Origin: Actinomycetes bacterium
GTDB taxonomy: Bacteria > Actinomycetota > Thermoleophilia > Solirubrobacterales > Solirubrobacteraceae
Direction: 5' to 3'
NCBI GenBank assembly: GCA_021784895.1
Contig: JAJYHG010000043.1
Coordinates: 1 to 64,000, forward strand
DNA: 64,000 nt
This document shows positions 51,450-60,214 of this stretch, in pieces (the first letter of the stretch is position 1; each line of letters opens with the position of its first letter). A program made the position numbers and the translations under genes. The notes beneath the pieces were generated by a model. It saw only the letters and a program-made list of their open reading frames with translations. It ran no database searches and was not told where the DNA came from.

Positions 51450-53759
51450 TCACCTGAAGCTGACCAGCGACAGCAGCGCCTCGGTCCGCTTGGGGCCGGT
51501 CGTGACGGTCACGCGCGCCCCGAGCTGGTTTCCGGGCGCGGCGAGCAGCAGCTCATGGCCGCGCTTGTTCAGCCGGTAGGTCAGATAGCCGACCTCGCCC
51601 GCGCCGATGGTCACCGTGCGCGGCGGCGCCAGCGACTCACCCTTCAGCGTCACATGCGCGGTTGAGACACACGGGGTCGGCGACTTGCAGACCGCAAGGA
51701 TCCCGCCGGCCCAGGCATTGCCCACGTAGCTGGTCTGACCGATGACCTGCAGCGCCAGGCTCGGCCAGGTGTGCTTGGTGGGAGCCTTGCCCGAGACCGA
51801 GTAAGGGATGAGGTTCAGTGGTCGCGTGGCGTCCGCACCAGAGCTGCTCTTGACCTCAACCGTCACGGGCAGCTTGTGGTCAACCGCGTATGTGACCATC
51901 TCACGGGTATGCGTGCTGAGCGGTACGAGCAGCTGTCCACCTTGACTGGCGACGGAAACCAGGCCCGTGTGGGCCAAGCGCCGGTGGCCGTCGAAGATCG
52001 CCGCCTGAACCTGACACGGCGAGGGAGCATTCAGGCAGGCGACCGGGATGCCCACGGGGCCGTGCGCGCCGACGTAGGCGCTGTGCCCGAAGATCGCGAC
52101 GCTCGGCGGCGTCTGAACCGCGGCCGAGGTGCCAACCACCTGTCCCAACGAGTTCAAGCCCTGAACCGCGTAGTAGGCGTAGGAGGCGATCAGCTTGACT
52201 TTGGTGGTCGTCGCGGTGGCCGGGACGGTCTCGACGTTGCCAAGCGTGGTGGGCGAGGAACCGGCGAGCAGGGCGTACTCGGTGATCCCCGGCTCCCCTG
52301 GCCAGCTGGCGCTCAGATCTACCGAGCCGTCATAGCGCGGCGTGACGGCGAGCGATGGCGTTGTGAGCACCTGCAGCACGAACTGGCCGCTGCCGAAGGC
52401 GGCCGTCGCCGCGTTGACGAAGTCGCGGTCGATGCTGATCGTGACGCCGCCGTACGTTTCCGGGGCGTTCTGCTCGGCGTCGCTGTAGTACTGAAGCAGC
52501 TGATGCTGCCCGGGCCATTCGGTGCTCGGCACATACGCGTTGGCGGTGCTGGTCGGGGGGGTCGGCGGGGGAGTGCTGTCCCATGATCCAGTCCAGAGCT
52601 CGTCGGGCTCCACGTAGCTGGTGCCCCAGTTGTCGACCAGATCGGTGATGCCGGAGCTGCCGCTGCTGTAGACCCCGGAGTAGTAGCCGCTCAGGTGCAG
52701 CTGCTCGGTCCACGCCTGCAGAAACGCGAGCACCGCGCCTGACGTCGTCGCCGAGCGCGTGTAGTTCTCCATGTCGTAGTAGATCGGGTTGCCCGAGCCG
52801 ATGCCGAGCGCTTGCGCCTGCGTGACCGCGTCCTGGGCCGCAGCCGTGCCCTGGCTCGCGGCCGTCATGTAGGCGCCGCTGGTGAGTGTGGTCGACATCG
52901 CCGCGCAGCCGCAGCTGTTGCCCGGCGCCTGCAGGCCGACATAGATCGGGATCATGTGCCAGCCCGCAGCCGACTCGGCGCTGACCCAGGAGGGCGTCAG
53001 GTTGCCGCCGATGCAGGCCGCGTTGACCCCGCCGATGTAGATGCCGATCGCACCGTAGGGAGAGCTCTGCCCCCAGGCGGCCATGCTGCTCGCGGGCGGG
53101 GTCGTGCAGACGTCAAAGCCGAGCCCGGTGTAGGGCTCGCCGGGGAGCGCCGGGGTTGCCGCCGATGTCGTCCGCGGCAGGCGCCCGGCCGGCGGCAGAT
53201 GCCCGGCCGGCGGCAGCGACACCGGCCGGGGAGGCTGCCGCGCGGTCGCAAGCGCCGCCGCCCGCAGCGAACGCAGATGCAGCGCCCGGGCGATCACGCC
53301 CGGATGCCGGCCCCAGGTCGCCGTGATCACCACACCCTGCCGGTGCTCGTCCAGGCGCAGCATCGACCCGCTGCCGCCCCCTGCGCGTGCCTGCAGCTCG
53401 CTGACCGGCGCGAGCAGCCCGCCACGGTAGCTGGCCGGCGAGACAAGGATCGCCTCGGTCCGGCCAACCGGCGACGCCGCGCAGCGCTGGCTCGTACCCG
53501 GCGTGCCGAGATAGACAGCGTGGCGGTTGAAGCGCACGCAGACGTGCGAGGCCACCCCCAGGCGCAGGACCGGCCAGCTCCGGGGAACCCGCAGCCGCAG
53601 GCCACGGTAGCTGACGGCCTTGGTGCCCGGCAGCGCCTTGAACGCTCGCGCTCGCGCGAGAGCTGGCCCCGGCGCTGCGAGCAGGCCGATGAGCACGGCG
53701 AGCGCAGAGATCAGCGCCGTGTGTGCGACCTGAGGCTGGCGGGAACGGCTCCTGATCAC
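51450..53759 (-). CDS. Secreted DUF1906 (glycoside-hydrolase-like) protein
   Basis: 769 residues with a signal peptide (TALISALAVLIGLLAAPGPALARA). A proline-rich spacer (LPPAGHLPPAGRLP) leads to the DUF1906 domain: YTGLGFDVCTTPPASSMAAWG..AIGIYIGGVN, GWHMIPIYVGLQ, GNPIYYDMENY (acidic centre), SGYYSGVYSSG and HQLLQYYSD.. for the cell-wall-associated TIM barrel. Fibronectin-like or Ig-like repeats make up the C-terminal part. Likely acts outside the cell on the envelope; hydrolase activity is unproven for the family. GTG start at 53759. Confidence 0.85.
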   Translation of the reverse strand: MIRSRSRQPQVAHTALISALAVLIGLLAAPGPALARARAFKALPGTKAVSYRGLRLRVPRSWPVLRLGVASHVCVRFNRHAVYLGTPGTSQRCAASPVGRTEAILVSPASYRGGLLAPVSELQARAGGGSGSMLRLDEHRQGVVITATWGRHPGVIARALHLRSLRAAALATARQPPRPVSLPPAGHLPPAGRLPRTTSAATPALPGEPYTGLGFDVCTTPPASSMAAWGQSSPYGAIGIYIGGVNAACIGGNLTPSWVSAESAAGWHMIPIYVGLQAPGNSCGCAAMSTTLTSGAYMTAASQGTAAAQDAVTQAQALGIGSGNPIYYDMENYTRSATTSGAVLAFLQAWTEQLHLSGYYSGVYSSGSSGITDLVDNWGTSYVEPDELWTGSWDSTPPPTPPTSTANAYVPSTEWPGQHQLLQYYSDAEQNAPETYGGVTISIDRDFVNAATAAFGSGQFVLQVLTTPSLAVTPRYDGSVDLSASWPGEPGITEYALLAGSSPTTLGNVETVPATATTTKVKLIASYAYYAVQGLNSLGQVVGTSAAVQTPPSVAIFGHSAYVGAHGPVGIPVACLNAPSPCQVQAAIFDGHRRLAHTGLVSVASQGGQLLVPLSTHTREMVTYAVDHKLPVTVEVKSSSGADATRPLNLIPYSVSGKAPTKHTWPSLALQVIGQTSYVGNAWAGGILAVCKSPTPCVSTAHVTLKGESLAPPRTVTIGAGEVGYLTYRLNKRGHELLLAAPGNQLGARVTVTTGPKRTEALLSLVSFR

Positions 53760-53819
53760 GACACCAAGGAGAACATCATGGACACCTAAAGGTTTCGGTC
53801 ACATCGCCGCCCCGCCCTA

Positions 53820-53845
53820 CCGGTGCAACCGAGCTTGCGCACCGG
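53820..53845. terminator. Hairpin downstream of the VOC gene
   Basis: CCGGTGC (53820-53826) and GCACCGG (53839-53845) pair perfectly around 12 bases, between the VOC gene end (53882) and the DUF1906 start. A likely transcript end for the minus-strand VOC gene, without T-run. Confidence 0.4.
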
Positions 53846-53881
53846 CGTGGGGCACGCGCAGACCGGCCCCGCGGCGCGACC

Positions 53882-54262
53882 TCAAGGCGCGTAACGGCGG
53901 TGGAGCATCAGCGAGTTGCCCTCGCTGTCGGTGAAGAAGGCCATCTTGCAGACACCGCTGTCGTGCTCGCCGGTGAAGCTGACGCCGCAGTCTTCGAGCT
54001 CGCGCCGCGCCGCGGCTACGTCGGCCACGCGCAGCGCAATGTGGGCGACGTGCGGCGCAAACTCGAGCCCCATGGCCGCAGGGTCAACGAGATACAAGGA
54101 GACGTTACCGGCCTCGATCTCCGGAAAGCCGGCGCCCCAGTCGGGGCTGTGCATTCCCAGGATGTCGCGGTAGAAGGACTTGGCGCGCTCCATGTCCCGC
54201 ACTGGGACAGAAACGAAGTCGGCGCGCTCGACCGGGTTCTCCATCAGCACGGATTGTTGCAT
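53882..54262 (-). CDS. VOC-family (glyoxalase/dioxygenase-like) protein
   Basis: 126 residues: ADFVSVPVRDMERAKSFYRDILGM is the first beta-alpha-beta module, and HIALRVADVAAARRELEDCGVSFTGEHDSGVCKMAFFTDSEGNSLMLHRRY the second; the metal-binding residues H/E appear in the normal places. The actual substrate is unknown. Starts from ATG 54262, alternatively ATG 54244 (MENPVERADF). Confidence 0.85.
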   Translation of the reverse strand: MQQSVLMENPVERADFVSVPVRDMERAKSFYRDILGMHSPDWGAGFPEIEAGNVSLYLVDPAAMGLEFAPHVAHIALRVADVAAARRELEDCGVSFTGEHDSGVCKMAFFTDSEGNSLMLHRRYAP

Positions 54263-54355
54263 GGACGAGAGTCTCTGTTGCCCAGCCGCACCAACTGCCG
54301 ATAAGCTTATGTGGGCAGCCTACGCCCGCCCGGGCTGCTGCCGGGGGAAACGATC

Positions 54356-55663
54356 TTGGTACGCAAGCGCATAACGGCCACGATCCGCCACGAGAGCGGG
54401 CAGTCGCTCGTCGTGCTCGTGTTCGCGCTCGTGGTCATCCTGGGCGTATCCGCGCTCGCGATCGACGTCTCCGGCTGGTTCGTCACCCGCCACCACGCCC
54501 AGGTTGCCGCCGACGCCGCCGCACTCGCGGCCGCCAACTACATGGCGGTCAGCGAAGGTACGGGAACGACGGCTACGGCTACGTCCTACGCCCAGCAGTA
54601 CGTGTCCAGAAACGGGTTCGACGGCAGCAACGCGACCGTGAACGTGAACACCACCGCAGCTACGGTCACGGTCACCGTACCGGCCAAGGGCTCGATCTTC
54701 TTCGCGCACGCGCTCGGCTTCGGCCCGCCGAACATCTCAGCCACCGCGGTTGCCAGTTGGACAACTGGCCATGCGCCCTACGCCCTGTTCGCTTACGGCA
54801 CCTGCTTAAGCGACTCCAGCCAAGGCAACGGCAGTATCGGCATCTACGTTAACGGCAACACGAACCTCAGCGGTGGAGTGCATTCGAACGGCAATATGAC
54901 CGGGCAGTACGGGAACAACACCACCGCGCCGCCGGGCACGATGAGCTACGGGTCTTCGGGTGGCTGTTCAAACACCCTCACGGCCGGTAACAGCGCAGGC
55001 TCGGGCACCGCTCCCGCGATCGGAGGCTCAAGCAACCTCAACTACCCAGTGCCGTACAACAGCTCAAGCTGCACCCTGCAAAACGGTACCTCCTGCTACT
55101 TCGACCCCAGCCAAAGCCCATCCGGCAACTGCAGCTACATAGCTTCGTCATCGGTTCCCAGTAGCCTCTCGGGCGCGATCACGACCTCGTACAACAGCAC
55201 CGAGAATGCCTACGACATCACGATCAACGGCTCGGTCGGCTCGTCAACCAGCCCCGTCGTGCTGTGCGCACCGGGTGGCACCATCACGGTGGCCGCCACC
55301 GCCAACAACGTTTCCCTCGACGGGTCGCTCTACGCTGGTTCCGTCGTCATCCAGAGCAATAGTTTCACGGTCACTCCGCCAGCTGACCAGCTCGGCATCT
55401 ACATGACGGGCACGGGAACGCTCAATCTGGATCCCAGCAACGGGGCAAAGGGCTCCAACAATGTCACTCTCAACAACGCATACGTCTTCGCGCCCAACGG
55501 CACTGTTGAAGTGGGCGGCAACAACGGCACGGGCTTTATCGAGGCGTTGAACATCTCGGTCGGCTCTGCCAGCAACGGCAAGAGCAGCTACGCCAACAAC
55601 TGGACGTTCGCAGGCACCGGACCGACCGACACGCTCGTCTTTGCTGACACGCTCGTCGGGTGA
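54356..55663 (+). CDS. TadG/Flp pilus-assembly-like protein, orphan
   Basis: 435 residues if the TTG at 54356 is used (VRKRITATIRHESGQS), giving the usual short basic start before the single membrane helix LVVLVFALVVILGVSALAIDV. A GTG at 54311 would add 15 residues. The rest is exported and rich in Gly, Ser, Asn and Thr (NGSIGIYVNGNTNLSGGVHSNGN). It belongs to the TadG-like Flp_Putative family, but no other tad genes lie nearby, so the substrate or role may differ from pilus assembly. Confidence 0.75.
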   Translation: MVRKRITATIRHESGQSLVVLVFALVVILGVSALAIDVSGWFVTRHHAQVAADAAALAAANYMAVSEGTGTTATATSYAQQYVSRNGFDGSNATVNVNTTAATVTVTVPAKGSIFFAHALGFGPPNISATAVASWTTGHAPYALFAYGTCLSDSSQGNGSIGIYVNGNTNLSGGVHSNGNMTGQYGNNTTAPPGTMSYGSSGGCSNTLTAGNSAGSGTAPAIGGSSNLNYPVPYNSSSCTLQNGTSCYFDPSQSPSGNCSYIASSSVPSSLSGAITTSYNSTENAYDITINGSVGSSTSPVVLCAPGGTITVAATANNVSLDGSLYAGSVVIQSNSFTVTPPADQLGIYMTGTGTLNLDPSNGAKGSNNVTLNNAYVFAPNGTVEVGGNNGTGFIEALNISVGSASNGKSSYANNWTFAGTGPTDTLVFADTLVG

Positions 55664-56170
55664 CTCCACGCTTCCGCGCGGCTAGCGACGCAGGCCGTGT
55701 GACCAGGGCAGGGTCGCCGCGGCGCCGGCCCGAGGCGGAGCTGTGAGCCTCGGGGCGCGCCGATTCTCAGACGCGCATTTCTCCTCAAATTGCGGGAACT
55801 GCCCAAGCCGCCACTTGCATTCGCGCCCGGACGCCCGTAAGTTCTCACTCAGCGGTTCGGGAGGGAGCGCAGCCCGCGAAAGCCAAGCGAGGCGGCTCCC
55901 GACGGCGAGCGACAAAGCTTTTTCCGTGCGCAGGCTACGCGCGAGAGCAGGCACAGTCATCGCCCCCGGGCCGCTTTTGCGTGCTCGTCCCCAGCCGCGG
56001 CGTCAGAACCTTGTGCTGCACGGCCGCCCGCCAGCTCACGCAGCAGCTTGCGCAGGAATCCCGCCGCCCGAGTACGCTGGGAACTGCTCCCGTCTGAGAA
56101 GCGCCGGCGACCAGCGGTGTCCACACCTGCCGGCGGCCGGCGCTTGAGACATCGCGGGAGCCCAACAGCG
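55664..56170. other. Intergenic stretch between tadG-like gene and lepB with a predicted RNA hairpin
   Basis: 507 bases without a convincing gene. At 55858-55901 CGGGAG pairs with CTCCCG, and inside it GCC-CGC (55872-55877) with GCG-A-GGC (55887-55893), a stacked stem of some 44 bases. A run of five T (55919-55923) follows 17 bases later. It could be a terminator-like or structured leader element; it fits no riboswitch class I can name. The real start of lepB is at 56171; an upstream in-frame extension to 56048 is not family-like. Confidence 0.4.
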
Positions 56171-56974
56171 ATGAACCCAGATCTCTCCTCGCAACCGGAG
56201 CCGGACTTTCACGGCCGCGCCGACACCGGCGCGACGCTCGACTCCGCCGCCGGCGCGACGCTCGACTCCGCCGCCGGCGCGACGCTCGACCCGGCCGCCG
56301 GCGCCACGCTCGATCAGCAGAACGCCGCAGCTGCTGGCGGCTCGCAGACGCCCACACCCGCGCGCAAGCCGGTCAACAGGCTCCACGCCGCGATCGAGCT
56401 CGTGGTCACCGTCGTGGTCGCGGCGTCGATCGCGCTGCTGGTGCAGGCCTTCCTGGTCAAGCCGTACAAGATCCCTAGCGGCTCGATGATTCCAACCCTG
56501 ATGATCGGCCAGCGGATCCTGGTCGACCGGCTCGCGACGCACCCCGCGCTGGGCTCGGTGGTGGTCTTCCATCCGCCGCAGGGGGCGCTGGTGGGCGCCG
56601 ACGGCGTGTGCGGCAACCCCCACCAGGGGTTCGGGCACCCGCAGGCGTGCGACCAGCCGTCCGGGGGAGCGTCCTCACAGACCTACGTCAAGCGGGTCGT
56701 CGGCCTCCCTGGCGACCACCTGGAGATCATCGGCGGCAAGGTCTACCGCAACGGGATCGAGGAGCGCGGCTCCTACGTCCAGCCCTGCGACACCGGGCCG
56801 AGCTACTGCAACTTCCCGGTGCAGATCACAGTCCCCAAGGGCTACTACTACATGATGGGCGACAACCGCGGCGTCTCCGATGACAGCCGCTACTGGGGAC
56901 CGGTGCCGCAGTCCTCGATCATCGGCACCGCCTTCTTCACCTACTGGCCGCCGAGCCGCATCGGCGCGCTCTGA
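56171..56974 (+). CDS. lepB: Signal peptidase I
   Basis: 267 residues: a disordered N-terminus with a GATLDSAA repeat, one membrane helix (LHAAIELVVTVVVAASIALLVQAFLVKPY), KIPSGSMIPTL with the catalytic Ser, TYVKRVVGLPGD with the catalytic Lys, and MGDNRGVSDDSRYWGPVP, the C-terminal box. It removes signal peptides outside the membrane. A 24-base tandem repeat (56228-56317) encodes the N-terminal repeat. A convergent terminator follows. Confidence 0.95.
   Translation: MNPDLSSQPEPDFHGRADTGATLDSAAGATLDSAAGATLDPAAGATLDQQNAAAAGGSQTPTPARKPVNRLHAAIELVVTVVVAASIALLVQAFLVKPYKIPSGSMIPTLMIGQRILVDRLATHPALGSVVVFHPPQGALVGADGVCGNPHQGFGHPQACDQPSGGASSQTYVKRVVGLPGDHLEIIGGKVYRNGIEERGSYVQPCDTGPSYCNFPVQITVPKGYYYMMGDNRGVSDDSRYWGPVPQSSIIGTAFFTYWPPSRIGAL
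56228..56317 (+). repeat. 24-base tandem repeat in lepB, about 3.7 units
   Basis: Units at 56228-56251 and 56252-56275 are identical (GGCGCGACGCTCGACTCCGC then CGCC), 56276-56299 differs by two bases and a partial unit follows. It encodes GATLDSAA three times and GATLDQ once in the cytoplasmic N-terminus. Confidence 0.9.
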
Positions 56975-56982
56975 ACGCCTCC

Positions 56983-57015
56983 CCGGGGTGCCTCGCCGCT
57001 GCTTCGGCACCCCGG
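56983..57015. terminator. Bidirectional terminator between lepB and ABC exporter
   Basis: CCGGGGTGCC (56983-56992) pairs perfectly with GGCACCCCGG (57006-57015) around 13 bases, between two convergent genes. No T-run; GC-rich terminators of this kind are common in actinobacteria. Confidence 0.7.
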
Positions 57016-57028
57016 CCAAAGCGCCCCG

Positions 57029-58804
57029 CTACTCAGCCTCCAGGAAGCCGCCCGATTGGTGCTGCCACAGCCGCGCGTAGGTGCCGCCGTGCGCGAGCAG
57101 CTCGCGGTGGGTGCCCGAGTCGGTGATCGCCCCGTTCTCGACCACCACGATCCGGTCAAGGCGCGCGATCGTCGAGAGCCGGTGCGCCACGACCAGCGAC
57201 GTGCAGTCGGTCATCAGCCGCCAGAGCGCCTCCTGCACGAGCTGCTCGGAGGCGGAGTCAAGCGCGCTCGTGGCCTCGTCGAGGATCAGGATCGGGGCGT
57301 GCTTGAGCATCGCCTGCGCGATCGCCACCCGCTGGCGCTGGCCGCCTGAGAGCTTCAGGCCGCGCTCGCCGACGATCGTCTCATAGCCGTCGGGCAGCTC
57401 GGCGACGAACTCCTCGACGTGGGCGGCGCGGCTGACCTCGGCGATCCGCTCCATGTCCGGCGGCCCTTCCTGCCCGAGCCAGATGTTCTCGGCGATCGTC
57501 CGGTGCAGCATCTGCGGGTCCTGGGGCACGTAGGAGACCTGGTTGCGCAGCGAGCGCTGCGTGACCGCGCCGATCGCCTGGCCGTCGATCAGGATCTCAC
57601 CGCCGGTCACGTCCATGAAGCGCAGCACCAGCCGGGTGAGCGTCGACTTGCCGCCGCCCGAGGGCCCGACCACGCCGACGCGTTCGCCGGGGGCGATCAC
57701 CAGGTTCAGGTTCTCGATCAGCGGCTGCTGCGGCGTGTAGGAGAAGTCGACCGCACGGAAGGTGACCTCGCCACGTGAGACCGCGAGCGCGCCCGCCCCG
57801 GGTGCGTCGACCACCTCCGGCGGCGCGTTCACCAGCGCCACCAGCTTCGCGCCGCGTCCGAGCGCGCGCGAGAGCGAGCGCACCGTCTGGAAGCTCTGGA
57901 TCACCGCGTCGGCGATCTGCGAGGTGTAGAACAGGATCAGATAGACGATTGCGGCCGAGACGTCGTGGTGCAGCGCCAGCACCACGCCGATGAAGAGCGC
58001 CCCCCAGCTCATCGTGTTGATCACAGACGACATCCAGGTGCGTGTGACCGTGAACACGCGCCGGGCACTGAGGTCGGCGGCGACTGAGCGGCCGAGCTTG
58101 GCGGCGAGCGTCGCGCGCTCGAGCCCCTCGCCGCTCTGCGCCTTGACGGTGGAGATGTTGCGGATCACGTCAAAGGCGACACCCTCGGCCTCGGTGTGGG
58201 CTGCGGAGAAGCGCGCCGAGGCCTCGGTCACGGGCTTTGAGCGGATCACGACCAGCCACACGAACAGGGCTGTGAACAGGGCAACGGTGACGCCCACCGG
58301 CCAGGCGACGATCAGCAGCACGATGATTCCCGCCAACACGCCCACGACGATCCGCAGCATCCCCCAGGTGAGCTCGTCGATCGACTGCATCAGCGCCCAG
58401 GAGAAGGCCGAGAGCGTTGAGGAGACCTCGCCGGAGGGGTGGTCTACGTGCCAGCGGTAGCTCAGCTCCAGCAGGCGGTCGAAGGCGACCCTGACCGAGT
58501 TTGAGAACGCCTTGGTGCAGCCCTCCCACTCGAGCCAGCCCGCCAGCCGCCAGCAGGCCGTGCCGGCCACAAGCAGCCCTGCGTAGACGATCACGAGCGT
58601 GCCGAAGGTCGGCCACAGGCGCGCGTGCGGCCGGAGCGTCACGATCCGCTCGAGCGCGTCGGCGAACACCAGCGGCGTGGCGACGCTCTCGACCAGCACG
58701 CCGATCACCACGCACACCGCCCCGCCGATCAGCATCCGCGCATACGGGCGCGAGACATCCACGCAGAAACGCAGGGTCTCGCGATTGCTCGCCTTGGCCT
58801 CCAT
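57029..58804 (-). CDS. ABC exporter, fused membrane and ATPase domains
   Basis: 591 residues: six membrane helices (YARMLIGGAVCVVIGVLVESVATPLVF..) in the type I exporter fold, then an ATPase with Walker A (GPSGGGKSTL), LSGGQRQRVAIAQAML signature, Walker B (ILILDEATSALDSAS) and the switch HRLSTIARLD. A homodimer; substrate unknown, lipid, peptide or drug. ATG at 58804 (a GTG at 58813 is possible). It ends 14 bases from the lepB terminator and follows the DUF1028 gene. Confidence 0.93.
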   Translation of the reverse strand: MEAKASNRETLRFCVDVSRPYARMLIGGAVCVVIGVLVESVATPLVFADALERIVTLRPHARLWPTFGTLVIVYAGLLVAGTACWRLAGWLEWEGCTKAFSNSVRVAFDRLLELSYRWHVDHPSGEVSSTLSAFSWALMQSIDELTWGMLRIVVGVLAGIIVLLIVAWPVGVTVALFTALFVWLVVIRSKPVTEASARFSAAHTEAEGVAFDVIRNISTVKAQSGEGLERATLAAKLGRSVAADLSARRVFTVTRTWMSSVINTMSWGALFIGVVLALHHDVSAAIVYLILFYTSQIADAVIQSFQTVRSLSRALGRGAKLVALVNAPPEVVDAPGAGALAVSRGEVTFRAVDFSYTPQQPLIENLNLVIAPGERVGVVGPSGGGKSTLTRLVLRFMDVTGGEILIDGQAIGAVTQRSLRNQVSYVPQDPQMLHRTIAENIWLGQEGPPDMERIAEVSRAAHVEEFVAELPDGYETIVGERGLKLSGGQRQRVAIAQAMLKHAPILILDEATSALDSASEQLVQEALWRLMTDCTSLVVAHRLSTIARLDRIVVVENGAITDSGTHRELLAHGGTYARLWQHQSGGFLEAE

Positions 58805-58819
58805 CGCCCTCACCGGAGA

Positions 58820-59704
58820 TCAGGCCAGACCCAGGCGGGCGCAGACGAGCCCTGCCGCCGGCGCGGCGTCACCGGAGAGCCGCGGCAAAAGCTGCGCCCA
58901 GCCGGGCTGGAGCGCGATGGCGCGGCGCACGAGCTCGAGCCCGCGCTCGGTCTCACCGGTCTGGACTGCGCCGAGCCCGGCCCAGAACAGCAGCTCGTGG
59001 TTGTCGGGGGCGAGCGCGAACGCCTGCTCGTAGCGCACGGCCGCCTCGTCGTGACGGCCCTCACCGGTCAGCTCATCGCCCTGTCCCGCGAGCTCGTAGG
59101 CACGCTGCAGCTCATACAGCCGGCGCAGCTCGGCGAGCGGCTCGGGGTGGTCCTCCACGTGCAGCCTGACGTCGAACTGCCAGGGCTCGCCGGTCGCGGG
59201 CACCACCAGGAGCGCGGCCGACTGGCGCCCGCGGATGTCACCACCCGCTTGCTCGGCCGCGTCGAGCGCCGCGAGCAGGCGGCTGGCCAGCGGGCCAGCC
59301 GCCGTAGTAAAGGCCTCGAGCATCCGCGGCCAGACCTCGGGGCTCGCCATGATGTTGGCCTGGCAGGAGACCTGCGCGCCGGTGACGTGCCCGGCGTAGG
59401 CCATGCAGGCCTCGCCGGTGTGGGCGGCCACGCCGCCGCGGGCGTCGACTATCGCCAGCTGACGGCTCGCCGCGCCCGGATCGGCGGCGATCAGGCGCGC
59501 CAGGGCATCGGCGGCGGTCATGCCGCCGGCCATCAGCTCCAGGGCGTCCGGCCCGTGAGCGACACGGACGTTAGCCTGCGTCGCGACCGCGCCCACGCCG
59601 GGACGCGCCCAGGGAACGATCGGGCCGACGCCGAACCAGTGCGACTGGACGGCGACTCCCAGCTCCCCGGTCTGCGGGTCGCGGGCGAGGATCGAGTAGG
59701 TCAC
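58820..59704 (-). CDS. DUF1028 N-terminal nucleophile-type protein with TPR tail
   Basis: 294 residues starting MTYSILARDPQTGELGVAVQSHWFGVGPIVPWARPGVGAVATQANV, the DUF1028 domain, which has an Ntn-hydrolase-like beginning and an internal GPLASRLLAALDAAEQAGGDIRGRQSAALLV. The last 90 residues are TPR-like (ELAGQGDELTGEGRHDEAAVRYEQAFALAPDNHELLFWAGLG). No substrate known. Likely co-transcribed with the ABC exporter 15 bases on. Confidence 0.85.
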   Translation of the reverse strand: MTYSILARDPQTGELGVAVQSHWFGVGPIVPWARPGVGAVATQANVRVAHGPDALELMAGGMTAADALARLIAADPGAASRQLAIVDARGGVAAHTGEACMAYAGHVTGAQVSCQANIMASPEVWPRMLEAFTTAAGPLASRLLAALDAAEQAGGDIRGRQSAALLVVPATGEPWQFDVRLHVEDHPEPLAELRRLYELQRAYELAGQGDELTGEGRHDEAAVRYEQAFALAPDNHELLFWAGLGAVQTGETERGLELVRRAIALQPGWAQLLPRLSGDAAPAAGLVCARLGLA

Positions 59705-59872
59705 GCTCCCATCCTAGAGCGGGGCCGGACGGATCTCACACCAGCCGGACCCTCGGGGCCGCGACAGCGATACTTTCTCACGGCTCATGGGTTGGGGTGG
59801 GTAACGGGCCGCGCAGCCGGCCTGACGGCCGGGCACTCGCGCCGGCAAACTGTCGTGGGGTGGGATAGGAGA

Positions 59873-60211
59873 ATGTCATCTAGTCTCAGCGTGCAGCAGC
59901 GGGAAGACGGAGTGGTTCTGGTTGCGGGAGAGCTCTCGCTGGCCGAGGCGCCGCTGCTCGAGCAGCGGCTCAGCGAGCTGCTGGCCGGCGCGCCGGCGGC
60001 GATCGTGGTGGACCTCGCGGGGGTCGAGTTCATCGACTCGAGCGGGCTCAGCGTGCTGATCCGGGCGCAGCAGCAGGCGAGCGCCAGCGGCGTTGCCTTC
60101 GGCGTACAGAACCCGCGCGCGCAGGCTCACCGGCTCTTCAGCCTGACCGGCCTCGACGAGCGCCTGACCGGCGGGGCCACCGGCGAGGGCCGTCAGTCCG
60201 GCGCGTCTTGA
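59873..60211 (+). CDS. STAS-domain anti-anti-sigma factor (RsbV-like)
   Basis: 112 residues: SLSVQQREDGVVLVAGELSLAEAPLLEQRL, IVVDLAGVEFIDSSGLSVLIRAQQ carries the phosphorylatable Ser (DSSG), and LFSLTGLDERL closes the domain. It would release a sigma factor by binding the anti-sigma kinase. It ends 3 bases from the convergent HATPase gene, its likely partner. AGGAG lies directly before the ATG. A longer open frame upstream is an antisense shadow. Confidence 0.87.
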   Translation: MSSSLSVQQREDGVVLVAGELSLAEAPLLEQRLSELLAGAPAAIVVDLAGVEFIDSSGLSVLIRAQQQASASGVAFGVQNPRAQAHRLFSLTGLDERLTGGATGEGRQSGAS

Positions 60212-60214
60212 CCG

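Noticed and set aside
55858..55923. c-di-GMP or c-di-AMP riboswitch in the tadG-lepB gap
   Set aside because: The stem pattern is suggestive, but the conserved loops of these classes are not present.
59705..59872. SigF-type promoter (GTTT..GGGTA) upstream of the STAS gene
   Set aside because: GGGTAA occurs at 59796-59801 region but no GTTT lies at the right distance; the match is too weak to call.
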